Origin: Actinoplanes sp. SE50/110
GTDB lineage: Bacteria > Actinomycetota > Actinomycetes > Mycobacteriales > Micromonosporaceae
DNA: 64,000 bases
Assembly (NCBI RefSeq): GCF_900119315.1
Contig: NZ_LT827010.1
Location: forward strand, 8,302,001-8,366,000
Reading direction: 5' to 3'
Shown: piece after piece, positions 7,402 to 15,840 of the stretch
Layout of the letters: the number at the start of each line of letters is the position of its first letter
How positions within the stretch are numbered: position 1 is the stretch's first letter
The notes under the pieces: generated by a model
The model's database searches: none
What the model was told of the DNA's origin: nothing
The model's input: the letters and a program-made list of their open reading frames with translations, nothing else
Translations under genes and position numbers: made by a program

Positions 7402-8859
7402 CTAGGAGACGGCGTGCGGGAGGAAGTTGCAGGTGTTCTTGGTGACCAGGCCCTCGACGCCGAGACCCTCGCGGATGCCCATGCCGGCGGGCTCGCCGTC
7501 GATCAGCCAGGAACCGATGACCGGGTGCACGGTGCCCTCCAGCCCGTCGAACGACGGCAGCTCGCACAACTCCTGGACGACGTAGAGGCCGTCCGACCCG
7601 TACTCCGAAGGGTTGTCGGTGATCGGCGTCCCGTCGCGGACCAGGGTGACCGAGCCGCCTTCGCGGCCCCAGACCGGTTTCTTGGCGTACGAGGTGAGCG
7701 TCGCCGCACCCTTGGATCCGCTGAAGTACGCCGGGAGCAGGTACTTCGCCCGCTCCGGGTCATCGCCGAAGAGTTTCCACAGGACCGGCAGCAGGGCTTT
7801 GTTGCCGAGCAGGGCGGCCTTGTACGGCGGTTCGATCCAGACCGTGCCCCGCTTGGACGGGTCGGCCATGTTGCGGAAGAACGCCTTGCCGCCCTCCTCG
7901 TGCCAGAACCACTCCCACGGGTACAGCATGAAGATCACGTCGATCGGCTGGGATTCGTTCTCCCGGCCGGGGGCGGGCACGTGGACCACCCGGTCGCCGG
8001 CCACGTCCCAGCCGATCTGGCTCATCGCGATCAGTTCCACCGGGAAGCCGGCCTCCTCGGCGGTGGACATCAGGTACGCGACGTTCATCCGGTCCTCGCC
8101 CGAGGTCTCCGACGTCTCGTACGCGAAATAGATCTTGGGTTTCTCCGGCAGCCAGGGCCGGGCCTCGCGCAGTTTGGCGATGTTGCGCCGCCAGGCGCCC
8201 GGGTCGGCCGGCTCGCCGTCCGGGGTGGCCTCCCAGCCGACCAGCCGGTCGTGGATCGAATTCCACTGCCGCCACGGGTGCCGGCTGACCCCGGTCTGGT
8301 CCATCCAGTGCCACTGGATGACCGCGGCCTCGACCAGTGAGGTCGGTGTCTGCGCGTTGAATTCAAGCAGGCGCGGGGTGCTGCCGGCCCCGTTGTACCA
8401 GAGGTCGAAGCGCCCGTAGACGGTCGGCGAGAAGTCCGGCGTCTGCATCGGCAGCCGCATGTCCGGGTCCTTGTCCTGGTGCGTCCACGTCTCCGCGTCG
8501 CCGTCGAACCAGGTCCGCAGGATCTGCTCGTGGGTGTACTCGGGGATCCCGATCCGGGTCAGGAAGCACGCCTCGGCCGTGCAGATCGAGGTCATGAAGC
8601 CACGCCGGCGACCCTCGACGGTACGCCGCGGGCACTGCCCGGCCATCCAGTCGCCGGCCCGCAGGCACATGTCGTACAGCGTGGCGGTGGCGCTCTCCAG
8701 TTCCTCGATCTCGTCGGCGGAGAAGTCGTAGTACGGGCCCTCCTGCCAGTACGAGTACATCGTCCCGTCCGGCAGGAGGTCGTCGTTGTAGGTCAGACCG
8801 AGACTGAAATTGGTCAGCCGCCAACCGTCCCGGACCGGCCCGTACGGAATCCGTCGCAT
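7402..8859 (-). CDS. glutathionylspermidine-synthase-like ATP-grasp protein (YgiC-like)
   Basis: This 485-residue protein belongs to the glutathionylspermidine synthase (GSP_synth) ATP-grasp family, like E. coli YgiC. Recognisable stretches include YDMCLRAGDWMAGQCP, RFDLWYNGAGSTPRLLEFNAQ (substrate loop with conserved Asn), FMLYPWEWFWHEEGGK and VWIEPPYKAALLGNKALLP, ending in the ATP-grasp region with GSWLIDGEPAGMGIRE. It lacks the amidase domain of bifunctional Gsp, so it is unlikely to be a true glutathionylspermidine synthase; the ligated substrates are unknown. The ATG at 8859 has GAGGGG upstream. It follows the secreted ygiB-like gene by seven bases. Confidence 0.85.
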   Translation of the reverse strand: MRRIPYGPVRDGWRLTNFSLGLTYNDDLLPDGTMYSYWQEGPYYDFSADEIEELESATATLYDMCLRAGDWMAGQCPRRTVEGRRRGFMTSICTAEACFLTRIGIPEYTHEQILRTWFDGDAETWTHQDKDPDMRLPMQTPDFSPTVYGRFDLWYNGAGSTPRLLEFNAQTPTSLVEAAVIQWHWMDQTGVSRHPWRQWNSIHDRLVGWEATPDGEPADPGAWRRNIAKLREARPWLPEKPKIYFAYETSETSGEDRMNVAYLMSTAEEAGFPVELIAMSQIGWDVAGDRVVHVPAPGRENESQPIDVIFMLYPWEWFWHEEGGKAFFRNMADPSKRGTVWIEPPYKAALLGNKALLPVLWKLFGDDPERAKYLLPAYFSGSKGAATLTSYAKKPVWGREGGSVTLVRDGTPITDNPSEYGSDGLYVVQELCELPSFDGLEGTVHPVIGSWLIDGEPAGMGIREGLGVEGLVTKNTCNFLPHAVS

Positions 8860-8866
8860 GTTCCCC

Positions 8867-9280
8867 TCAGCTGCCCGACGAGCCGTGTCCGCTGGAGTGG
8901 CTGCCGCCACCACCCTTGCCGACCACGCCGCTCTTCACCGTGCCGTTGCCGACCCGGCCGGTCGACGGCAGCCCGTACGTGCTGCGCGAGCCGGAGTCGT
9001 TGTACGGGAAGCGGCTGCCGCCCGAGGGCAGCTTGGAGCCGACCCGGTAGCCGGAACGGTAGCTCGGCGAGTGGTAGATGTAGTACGGCCCGCCGCCGTG
9101 ATAGATGCCGTTGTGGTCGTCGCAGTAGTCCTCGTCGACGATGACGCCGTTCTCATCGGCGCAGTAGAAACCCTCGTCGTGATAGCGGTCGTTGCTGCAG
9201 GCCGACGCCCCGCCGGCCGCCAGCATCAGGAACGTGCTGGTCAACGACACGCTGCGGGAGCTCATGCGCCGATTCATCAC
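8867..9280 (-). CDS. secreted or lipoprotein, YgiB-like partner
   Basis: The 137-residue protein has an N-terminal signal (about residues 8-28, ending GGASAC) with a Cys that could be a lipobox residue, although the -3 position is Ala rather than Leu. The mature part is Cys/Asp/Tyr-rich (YCADENGVIVDEDYCDD), then GGGPYYIYHSPSYRSGY, and ends in a Gly/Ser-rich tail. E. coli YgiB is also a lipoprotein with a Ser/Gly-rich tail encoded directly before an ATP-grasp YgiC, so the pairing here looks analogous. Function is unknown; a surface peptide modified by the ATP-grasp partner is only a hypothesis. Confidence 0.7.
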   Translation of the reverse strand: MMNRRMSSRSVSLTSTFLMLAAGGASACSNDRYHDEGFYCADENGVIVDEDYCDDHNGIYHGGGPYYIYHSPSYRSGYRVGSKLPSGGSRFPYNDSGSRSTYGLPSTGRVGNGTVKSGVVGKGGGGSHSSGHGSSGS

Positions 9281-9313
9281 TTCTTTGTAGCCGTTCTCAG
9301 CAAGTTGCCAGCC

Positions 9314-10078
9314 TCAGTCCCTCGGCCCACCGGCCACGTAGATCACCTGGCCGGAGACGAAGCCGGCCCCCTCGCTCACCAGGAACGAGACGGTGTTCGC
9401 CACATCCTCGGGACGGCCCGCGCGGGCCACCGGGATCTGACCGATCATCGCCTTCTCGAAGTCGGCGAAGTCGACGCCCATCCGCGCCGCGGTGGCCCGG
9501 GTCATGTCGGTGACGATGAATCCCGGGGCCACCGCGTTCGCGGTGATGCCGAACTTACCCAGCTCGATGGCGAGCGTCTTGACGAAGCCCTGCAGGCCCG
9601 CCTTGGCCGCCGCGTAGTTGGCCTGTCCGCGATTGCCCAGCGCCGAGGTGCTCGACAGGCTGACGATCCGGCCGTAGCCGGCGTCGACCATGTGCTTCTG
9701 CACGGCCTTGGAGAACAGGAACGAACCCTTCAGGTGCACCGACATCACGGTGTCCCAGTCGTCCTCGCTCATCTTGAACAGCAGGTTGTCCCGGAGCACA
9801 CCGGCGTTGTTGACCAGCACGGCCGGCGGGCCGAGCTCGGCCACCACCCGCTCGACCGCGGCGGTCACCTGAGCCGGATAGGCGACGTCCGCGCCGATCG
9901 CGACCGCGGTGCCGCCAGCGTCGTGGATCGCGGTGACCGTGTTGGCGCAGGCGCCCTCATCCAGGTCGACGACCGCGACGGCCAGGCCGTCGGCGGCGAG
10001 CCTGAGCGCGATCGCCTCGCCGATGCCGCGCGCGGCTCCGGTGACGATGGCGACCCTGGACGATGCGGACTGCGACAT
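9314..10078 (-). CDS. fabG: FabG-like 3-oxoacyl-ACP reductase (SDR)
   Basis: This 254-residue short-chain dehydrogenase has the cofactor motif GAARGIGEAIA, the NNAG motif (VLVNNAGVLRDN), the catalytic Ser in SLSSTSALGNRGQ and the YAAAK dyad. It ends in GQVIYVAGGP, as FabG proteins do. An NAD(P)H-dependent reduction of a 3-oxoacyl thioester is the family reaction, but single FabG-like genes outside fatty-acid operons may act on other ketones. The ATG has GGAGG six bases upstream. Confidence 0.85.
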   Translation of the reverse strand: MSQSASSRVAIVTGAARGIGEAIALRLAADGLAVAVVDLDEGACANTVTAIHDAGGTAVAIGADVAYPAQVTAAVERVVAELGPPAVLVNNAGVLRDNLLFKMSEDDWDTVMSVHLKGSFLFSKAVQKHMVDAGYGRIVSLSSTSALGNRGQANYAAAKAGLQGFVKTLAIELGKFGITANAVAPGFIVTDMTRATAARMGVDFADFEKAMIGQIPVARAGRPEDVANTVSFLVSEGAGFVSGQVIYVAGGPRD

Positions 10079-10130
10079 TGCGGCCTCCCATGGTGATCTC
10101 TGCTGCTCCGACGGCTGACTCTAAACCGAA

Positions 10131-11777
10131 TCAGGCGGTCCTGCGCAGGCGGATCCAGCGATAGCCGTAACCGGACACCGGGAGCTCGGTCAGCTTGCCC
10201 GGATCCGGATATTCGGTGTCGGAGAGCACGTCGTTGGGCAGCTCGGACTCCGCGGCCAGGCTGCTCAGGTCGGCGGTCACCGCGTCCGGCCCGAGATTGT
10301 GCAGGAAGACCATGGTGCCGGTGCCGTCGTCGGCACGGTGGATGAGCAGCCCCTTGGGGGCCGGCACGTCGACGTGGGTGCACGCCCCGCTGCCGATCTC
10401 CGGCGCCTCGCGCAGCGTCCGGATCATCCGCTCGAACCAGGCCAACAGCGACTTCGAGTCGTGCCGCTGCAGGGTCACGTTGAGCTTCTCGTACCCGTAT
10501 CCGTCGTCGATCACCACCGGCCGGATCAGGTCGGCCGGGTCGGCGGTGGAGAAGCCGGCGTTCGGCATGCCGGACCACTGCATCGGGGTGCGGATCGCGT
10601 CCCGGCCCTCCAGGGCCAGGTCGTCCCCCATCCCGATCTCCTCGCCGTAGCGCAGCACCGGGGTGCCGCGCAGGCTGAACTGCAGCGCGTAGGCGAGCTC
10701 CAGCCGGCGCCGGTCGTTGCCCAGCATCGGGGCGAGCCGGCGGCGGATGCCCCGCCCGTACAGCTGCATGTTCTCGTCCGGCCCGAACCGGTCGAAGACG
10801 TCCTGCCGCTGCTCGGCGGTGAGCCGGGACAGGTCGATCTCGTCGTGGTTGCGCAGGAAGGTGGCCCACTGGCCGCCCGGCGGCAGCTTGGGGGTCTCGC
10901 GCAGCCCGTCGATGATCGGCTCCGGATCCTCCCGGGCCAGCGCCAGCACCATCTTGGCGTTCAGCATGAAGTCGAAGAGCATGTGGATCCGGTTGCCCGA
11001 GCCACCCTCGTCGCCGAAGTAGGTGACCAGCTGGGCCGGCTCGACATTGGCCTCGGCGAGCAGCACCGCGTCGCTCCTACGCCACTGCACGTGCTGGCGC
11101 AGTTCGGTGAGGAACTCGAAGTTCTTCGCCGGGTTCGGGTTGCCGGGCACCGTCTCCTCGATGATGAACGGCACCGCGTCCATCCGGAACCCGGCGACGC
11201 CGAGCTGCAGCCAGAACGCGCAGATCTTCTTGATCTCCTCGCGCACCGCCGGGTTCCTGATGTTGAGGTCCGGCTGGAACTTGTAGAACCGGTGGTAGTA
11301 CCAGAGCTTCGCGGTCCGGTCGAAACTCCAGGTCTCCGACTGCTCGCCGGGGAAGACCATGCCCTGCTTGCGGTCCGGCGGTGCGGTCTCGCTCCAGACG
11401 TACCAGTCGCGGTACGGCGAGTCCGGCGACGACCGTGCCGAGACAAACCAGGGGTGCTTGTCCGAGGTGTGGTTGACCACCAGGTCGATGATCACCTTGA
11501 TGCCCCGGTTGCCCGCCTGGTGCAGCAGCTCGGCGAAGTCGCCCAGGGTGCCGAACCGGGGGTCGACGTTGTAGAAGTCGGCGACGTCGTAGCCGTCGTC
11601 CCGGTCCGGCGAGGGGTGGATCGGGTTCAGCCAGATGCAGGTGATCCCGAGCCGGGCCAGATAGTCCAGCCGGCCGATCAGTCCCGGGATGTCGCCGCAG
11701 CCGTCACCGTTGGAGTCGGCGAACGTGTCGATGTCGAGGCAGTAGACGACCGCCTTCTGATACCACCGGTCACTCAT
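10131..11777 (-). CDS. GH13 alpha-glucosidase/trehalose-synthase-like enzyme
   Basis: The 548-residue protein is a GH13 family enzyme resembling the short TreS-type proteins of actinobacteria that begin RWYQKAVVYCLDIDTF. The catalytic residues are visible: nucleophile Asp200 in GVAGFRMDAVP, acid/base Glu242 in LLAEAN, and Asp312 in FLRNHDE. Region I is DLVVNHTSD. It is intracellular (no signal) and probably interconverts maltose and trehalose or hydrolyses alpha-glucosides. I chose the ATG at 11777 with AAGGGGG upstream. It overlaps the membrane gene by eight bases and so sits in a padR-led operon. Confidence 0.85.
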   Translation of the reverse strand: MSDRWYQKAVVYCLDIDTFADSNGDGCGDIPGLIGRLDYLARLGITCIWLNPIHPSPDRDDGYDVADFYNVDPRFGTLGDFAELLHQAGNRGIKVIIDLVVNHTSDKHPWFVSARSSPDSPYRDWYVWSETAPPDRKQGMVFPGEQSETWSFDRTAKLWYYHRFYKFQPDLNIRNPAVREEIKKICAFWLQLGVAGFRMDAVPFIIEETVPGNPNPAKNFEFLTELRQHVQWRRSDAVLLAEANVEPAQLVTYFGDEGGSGNRIHMLFDFMLNAKMVLALAREDPEPIIDGLRETPKLPPGGQWATFLRNHDEIDLSRLTAEQRQDVFDRFGPDENMQLYGRGIRRRLAPMLGNDRRRLELAYALQFSLRGTPVLRYGEEIGMGDDLALEGRDAIRTPMQWSGMPNAGFSTADPADLIRPVVIDDGYGYEKLNVTLQRHDSKSLLAWFERMIRTLREAPEIGSGACTHVDVPAPKGLLIHRADDGTGTMVFLHNLGPDAVTADLSSLAAESELPNDVLSDTEYPDPGKLTELPVSGYGYRWIRLRRTA

Positions 11778-12738
11778 GGCCCCCTTGTTCTCCGCGCCGG
11801 CGGGCCGCAAAACGTTCGGCACGCGACAGCGCGACGACGCCGGCCGCGAGGACCACCGCCGGAGCCAGGACCAGCACCAGCGGCGGCAGCGCCGGCGACT
11901 CCCCGACGCCCAGGAAGACCGCCGGCCCGACGCAGACGGCGAGCCCGAGCACCACGACCCGACCGCGGACCGGGGCGCCGATCAGCGCCACCGCGACCAC
12001 GAGCAGCACCAACGGCAGATCTGCCCAGACCGTCCGGAGCCCGTACGGGAACCTCCAGGCCAGCTCGGGAATCGTGAGCACCCCCTCGGCCAGCGCCATC
12101 ACCGGCAGCGCGGCCGCGACCAGCAGACCGCTGCGGCGGGGCAGCACCTCACGGACCGGGCGGGCCGGGCGGACGATGCCGAACAGCAGCGCGGTCACGA
12201 TCGCGACAACCGGCGCCCAGGACAGCCGGATCGCCACCGCCGTGTCCATGCCGGCCCACCAGAGGACCGCGGTGAGCTCTGCCGCCACCACCACCCGGGA
12301 CAGCAGCGCGGCGGCCCGGCCACGGCCGGACAGCGCGGCCACGGCGAGGGCGAGCCAGGCCAGCAACCGCAGCGCCGGGTCGGCCAGCAGGGCGTCGTTC
12401 AGCCCGTGGGCCCGCATCGGGTCGCCGTACAGATTGATCTCGAGCAGGCCGCTGATCAGGGTGCCGGCGTTGTCACTGACCATCACCAGCGCGGTGAACA
12501 GGCCGGTGACCGCGGCGGCCTCGCGCCAGCCCGTACCGTGCCGTCCTTGAAGTGCCCGACCGAGACGCGCCGTGAGGCCGCCGCGGATCAGGTCCACCGC
12601 ATCGGCCGGGCCGGGGAAGCGACGATCCGGCGGGGAGCCGGCCATCAGCACCCCGAGCATCTCGTCCTCGTAGGCGGCCCGGTGCGTCGCCGGGTAGATC
12701 CGCAGCAGCCTGCGGTACCGGGACTCCAGAGTGGTCAC
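11770..12738 (-). CDS. polytopic membrane protein of a PadR operon
   Basis: The 322-residue product starts with a cytosolic segment (LESRYRRLLRIYPATHRAAYEDEMLGVL), typical of proteins encoded directly after PadR regulators in actinomycetes. About eight to ten hydrophobic helices follow. Its ATG overlaps the padR stop by four bases, and its 3' end overlaps the GH13 start by eight. No transport motif is visible. It may sense or respond to membrane state with the PadR protein. Confidence 0.75.
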   Translation of the reverse strand: MTTLESRYRRLLRIYPATHRAAYEDEMLGVLMAGSPPDRRFPGPADAVDLIRGGLTARLGRALQGRHGTGWREAAAVTGLFTALVMVSDNAGTLISGLLEINLYGDPMRAHGLNDALLADPALRLLAWLALAVAALSGRGRAAALLSRVVVAAELTAVLWWAGMDTAVAIRLSWAPVVAIVTALLFGIVRPARPVREVLPRRSGLLVAAALPVMALAEGVLTIPELAWRFPYGLRTVWADLPLVLLVVAVALIGAPVRGRVVVLGLAVCVGPAVFLGVGESPALPPLVLVLAPAVVLAAGVVALSRAERFAARRRGEQGGHE

Positions 12739-13082
12739 GCGGTGGCTCCCCCGAGGTTGGTACGACGAACCTTCAACCGGCGCTCGGCGATGGTGGCCTG
12801 CTCGCGCAGGCGGGCGGTCTCGGCGGCGAGAGTGCGCTCGCCGGCCCCGGTGAGCCGGTAGTAGCGGCGCAGCCGGGACTGGACGACCTCCTCGCGGTCA
12901 ACCTCGATCAGGCCGTCCTGGCGCAGGCGGTCGAGTGCGGTGTAGAGGGTGCCGGCACGCAACCGCAGCCGGCCGCCGGTCATCTGGGCCACGTCCTCGA
13001 TCACGGCATAGCCGTGCCGGGGTTCCGCGGCCAGGGCGGTGAGCACCAGAAACGTGGGCTCCCGCAGGGGCACATTGCTCAT
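12735..13082 (-). CDS. PadR-family transcriptional regulator
   Basis: This 115-residue protein is a winged-helix regulator of the PadR family: FLVLTALAAEPRHGYAVIED, LRAGTLYTALDRLRQDGLI and YYRLTGAGERTL are diagnostic. A C-terminal amphipathic helix should mediate dimerisation. An imperfect 21-bp palindrome overlapping a TATATT -10 hexamer lies immediately upstream, which fits autorepression. It heads an operon with a membrane protein and a GH13 enzyme. Confidence 0.9.
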   Translation of the reverse strand: MSNVPLREPTFLVLTALAAEPRHGYAVIEDVAQMTGGRLRLRAGTLYTALDRLRQDGLIEVDREEVVQSRLRRYYRLTGAGERTLAAETARLREQATIAERRLKVRRTNLGGATA

Positions 13083-13091
13083 GGGCGAGGA

Positions 13092-13112
13092 ATATACCGA
13101 TCATCGGCATAT
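13092..13112. promoter_or_regulatory. candidate PadR operator over the padR promoter
   Basis: ATATACCGAT and ATCGGCATAT flank one base, giving a near-perfect 21-bp palindrome (one mismatched pair). On the minus strand its end forms TATATT, a good -10, eight bases from the padR ATG. This is the layout expected for autorepression. Confidence 0.6.
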
Positions 13113-13117
13113 AACGA

Positions 13118-13143
13118 AAGGGCGGCCCCGTGGGGCCGCCCTT
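13118..13143 (-). terminator. terminator after the chitinase pair
   Basis: A perfect stem, AAGGGCGGCCCC with GGGGCCGCCCTT, follows the stop of the downstream chitinase gene on the minus strand, with an AT-rich stretch beyond it. Confidence 0.65.
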
Positions 13144-13161
13144 CCCTTACTCACGAGTGGT

Positions 13162-14358
13162 TCAGAAGCCCGCGCTGACCTTGGTGAAGGCCCAGTCGGA
13201 CTGGGCGATGCCGGAGCAGTCGGAGACCACGCCGCCGCCGGCGCAGCCCCGGTCCCGGTTGACCGACCAGAAGGTGAACCGGGCCAGGCCGTTGTTCCTG
13301 GCGTAGTCCCGGATCCGGGTCCAGGTGTCGACCGTGGTGGTCTCCTGCTGGTCGGAAAGGCCGTTCATGCCGGAGATGCCGATGTGCGAGTACGCCTGGG
13401 CGTCGGTGTAGCCGAAGGTGCTCTTCACCGTGTTCTTCAGGCCCTCGGTGGCGCCGACCGTGGCGGCGTACATGTCCGAGCCGCCGCCGAAGTCGAACGG
13501 CATCTGGGTGAACACGTCGATGTTCGCGCCCAGCGCCTTGGCCTGCTGGACCAGCCGGGTGCCGTAGTAGCTCGGCCCGGTCGGCGTGGTGCCGAAGGTG
13601 ACGATGGTCTTCACCGACGGGTTGTTCGCCTTGACGATCTTCAGGGCGCCGAGGATCCGGTCCTGGACCGCGGTGTTCTCGAATTCGTCGGTGTTCTCGA
13701 TGTCGATGTCGATCGCCTTGAGACCGAACGCGCTGATCACCTTCTGGTACGCGCCGGCCAGGGCGTCCACCGTGGTGCAGTTCGGGCCCAGCTTGTTGCC
13801 GCTCCAGCCGCCGATCGACGGGACGACGTCCGCGCCGGCCGCCTTGATCTGCGAAAGGTAGCTGGCGTGCACGCCGCCGGTGAGGCCGGACTCGCCGTCC
13901 CACGCCGGGTTGCAGCCGCCGCTGGCCAGGACGAACGCCATGGTGAACGACTTGATCCCGGTCGCGTTGACGACGGTCGCCGGGGCCGGCGGGTTACCCC
14001 AGCCCGGGTAGACGTACGGCGCCGAGGCCATCCTGGTGCCGGTCGTCGGCGGCTGGGTGGTCGGACCGGTGGGCGGGGTCGTGGTGGGCGGGGTGGTGGT
14101 GCCGCCACAGGTGCCGTTGTCGATCCAGACGTCCCACTGGCCGCTGTGGGTGGCCGGCGACTCGTTCTGGGTCCACCACTTCGCGGTGTAGTTGTGGCCG
14201 CTCTGCGAGGCGACGTTGTCCTTGACGTAGGTGGCGCCGGCACTCCAGGCCGGGGCACAGGCGGCGGCCGCGTTGGCGAAGGTCATCGGGAGCACGGCCG
14301 CGCCGGTTCCGGCCGCGAGCACGGCGGAGACCAGGGCGATCTTCCTACTCGTACGCAT
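13162..14358 (-). CDS. secreted GH18 chitinase-like protein with N-terminal carbohydrate-binding module
   Basis: The 398-residue protein has a signal peptide (about 1-32), a chitin-binding-type CBM (CBM5/12-like, about 34-84, with AKWWTQNESP), a Thr/Pro linker (86-106) and a GH18 barrel. The GH18 DxDxE signature appears as AIDIDIEN with catalytic Glu221; SIGGWSGN is the usual strand-3 motif. The catalytic part is rather short and distinct from the neighbour's, resembling the SGGGF-less GH18 enzymes of streptomycetes. It should hydrolyse chitin outside the cell. It lies 26 bases after the paralogous chitinase gene and is probably co-transcribed with it. Confidence 0.85.
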   Translation of the reverse strand: MRTSRKIALVSAVLAAGTGAAVLPMTFANAAAACAPAWSAGATYVKDNVASQSGHNYTAKWWTQNESPATHSGQWDVWIDNGTCGGTTTPPTTTPPTGPTTQPPTTGTRMASAPYVYPGWGNPPAPATVVNATGIKSFTMAFVLASGGCNPAWDGESGLTGGVHASYLSQIKAAGADVVPSIGGWSGNKLGPNCTTVDALAGAYQKVISAFGLKAIDIDIENTDEFENTAVQDRILGALKIVKANNPSVKTIVTFGTTPTGPSYYGTRLVQQAKALGANIDVFTQMPFDFGGGSDMYAATVGATEGLKNTVKSTFGYTDAQAYSHIGISGMNGLSDQQETTTVDTWTRIRDYARNNGLARFTFWSVNRDRGCAGGGVVSDCSGIAQSDWAFTKVSAGF

Positions 14359-14384
14359 GGGGATGTCTCCAGGGGTGAGAGGGA

Positions 14385-15662
14385 TCAGGGGAGGGTGGCC
14401 AGATGCGGAGCGATGGTGCCGGCCCAGTTGGTGCCGTTGCTGACGTCCCAGTTGATCGACCAGGTCATCGCACCGCGGATGCCCGGATAGGTGGCCGGCG
14501 GCTTGAAGGTGCCGCAGTTGGTGCCCCGGGCCAGGCAGTCGAGGGCCGCGTTGACCACCGACGGGGCGACGTAGCCACCGCCGGCGGCCTGGGTGGTGGC
14601 CGGCAGGCCGAGCGCGACCTGGTCGGGCCGCAGCCCACCCTGGGTCTGGATGCAGGTGAGTGCGACCAGGAAGTTCTCGGTGCCCTGGCCGTACGCGCTC
14701 ATCTGGTCGCAGCCCAGCATCGCGCCGGAGTTGTAGAACTGGGTGTGTACGACGGTCAGGATGTCCTTGATCGACAGGGCCAGCGCGAAGTACGACGAGC
14801 CGGTGCTCTGCATGTCGATGGTCTGCGGGGCCATCGTGATGATCAGGTTCGAGCCCGCCTTGCCGCGCAGGGTACGCAGCGCGCTCGCCATGTAGGTGGC
14901 GTTGAGCCCGTTCTCCAGGTCGATGTCGACACCGTCGAAGCCGTACGCCCGGATCAGCGCGTAGACCGAGTCGGCGAAGTTGGCGGCCGCCGCGTCACTG
15001 GAGACGCTGACCGAGCCCTTCTCCCCGCCGACTGAAATGATCACCTTCTTGCCGCGCGAGTGCAGGGTGGCGATGTCCGCCTTGAACTGCGCGTCGGTGT
15101 AGCCGCCCACGGCACCGGCCAGGCCCGGGTCGAGGGTGAAGCTGACCGCGCCGGGAGTCGCGGTGGCGTCCGCGAAGGCGACCGCGATCAGGTCGTACGA
15201 GCTCGGGACAGCGGCGAGCTTGAGCGGCGTGGCGCCGTTCACGAAGTTCTGCCAGTACCCGGTGAGGAAGTGCGCCGGGAGGCTGCCGGTGCCGGTCGGC
15301 TGGACCGTCGGGGAACCGGTCGGGCTGCTCGACGGCGAGGCGGGCGGGGTGGTCGGCTTGGACGTGGTCGGCGAGGCGCTCGGCGAGGAACTCGGTGTCG
15401 TCGTGCCGCCGCACGCGCCGCCGTCGAGCCAGACGTCCCACTGGCCGCTGTGGGTGGCCGGCGACTCGTTCTGGGTCCACCACTTCGCCGTGTAGTTGTG
15501 CCCGTTCTGCGCGGCCACGTTGTCCTTGACGTACGTCGCGGACGAGCTCCACGCCGTGGCGCAGGCCGCCGCCGCGGACGCGTCGCCGGCGAACCAGGTG
15601 GCCGTACCGGCGGCGGCCACCACGGCGACCGTCGCGAGAAGTACCGATCGGGAGCGCTTCAT
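14385..15662 (-). CDS. secreted GH18 chitinase with N-terminal carbohydrate-binding module
   Basis: The 425-residue protein has a signal peptide (about 1-31), a CBM5/12-like module (about 34-84) nearly identical to that of the next gene, a Ser/Thr/Pro linker (86-125) and a GH18 domain starting at LTGYWQNF. The classic signature GFDGVDIDLEN gives catalytic Glu250, and VIISVGGEKG is the strand-3 motif. It resembles ChiC/ChiD-type bacterial chitinases that release chitooligosaccharides. A promoter with a palindrome in its spacer lies upstream, so expression is probably repressed without inducer. Confidence 0.9.
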   Translation of the reverse strand: MKRSRSVLLATVAVVAAAGTATWFAGDASAAAACATAWSSSATYVKDNVAAQNGHNYTAKWWTQNESPATHSGQWDVWLDGGACGGTTTPSSSPSASPTTSKPTTPPASPSSSPTGSPTVQPTGTGSLPAHFLTGYWQNFVNGATPLKLAAVPSSYDLIAVAFADATATPGAVSFTLDPGLAGAVGGYTDAQFKADIATLHSRGKKVIISVGGEKGSVSVSSDAAAANFADSVYALIRAYGFDGVDIDLENGLNATYMASALRTLRGKAGSNLIITMAPQTIDMQSTGSSYFALALSIKDILTVVHTQFYNSGAMLGCDQMSAYGQGTENFLVALTCIQTQGGLRPDQVALGLPATTQAAGGGYVAPSVVNAALDCLARGTNCGTFKPPATYPGIRGAMTWSINWDVSNGTNWAGTIAPHLATLP

Positions 15663-15699
15663 AGCTGTCCTTCCATGCGCCTCCGGTGAGATACGTCAA

Positions 15700-15728
15700 T
15701 CTTTAGGACTGTTAACAGTAAATGTAAA
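15700..15728 (-). promoter_or_regulatory. chitinase operon promoter with palindromic operator
   Basis: On the minus strand TTTACA (15723-15728) and TAAAGA (15700-15705) are 17 bases apart, a possible -35/-10 pair. The perfect 12-bp palindrome ACTGTTAACAGT (15708-15719) fills the spacer, as expected for a repressor site. The -10 match is weak, so the promoter assignment is tentative; the palindrome is certain. Confidence 0.5.
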
Positions 15729-15840
15729 GGGGTCGGGAACCTTAAACATCTTTAAAACTCGATCCGTGATCACGACATGACGATGGGCCGCAGCCGCAGG
15801 TCAGCGGCTACGGTCCATGCGCGATCTTCGATAAAAAGTA

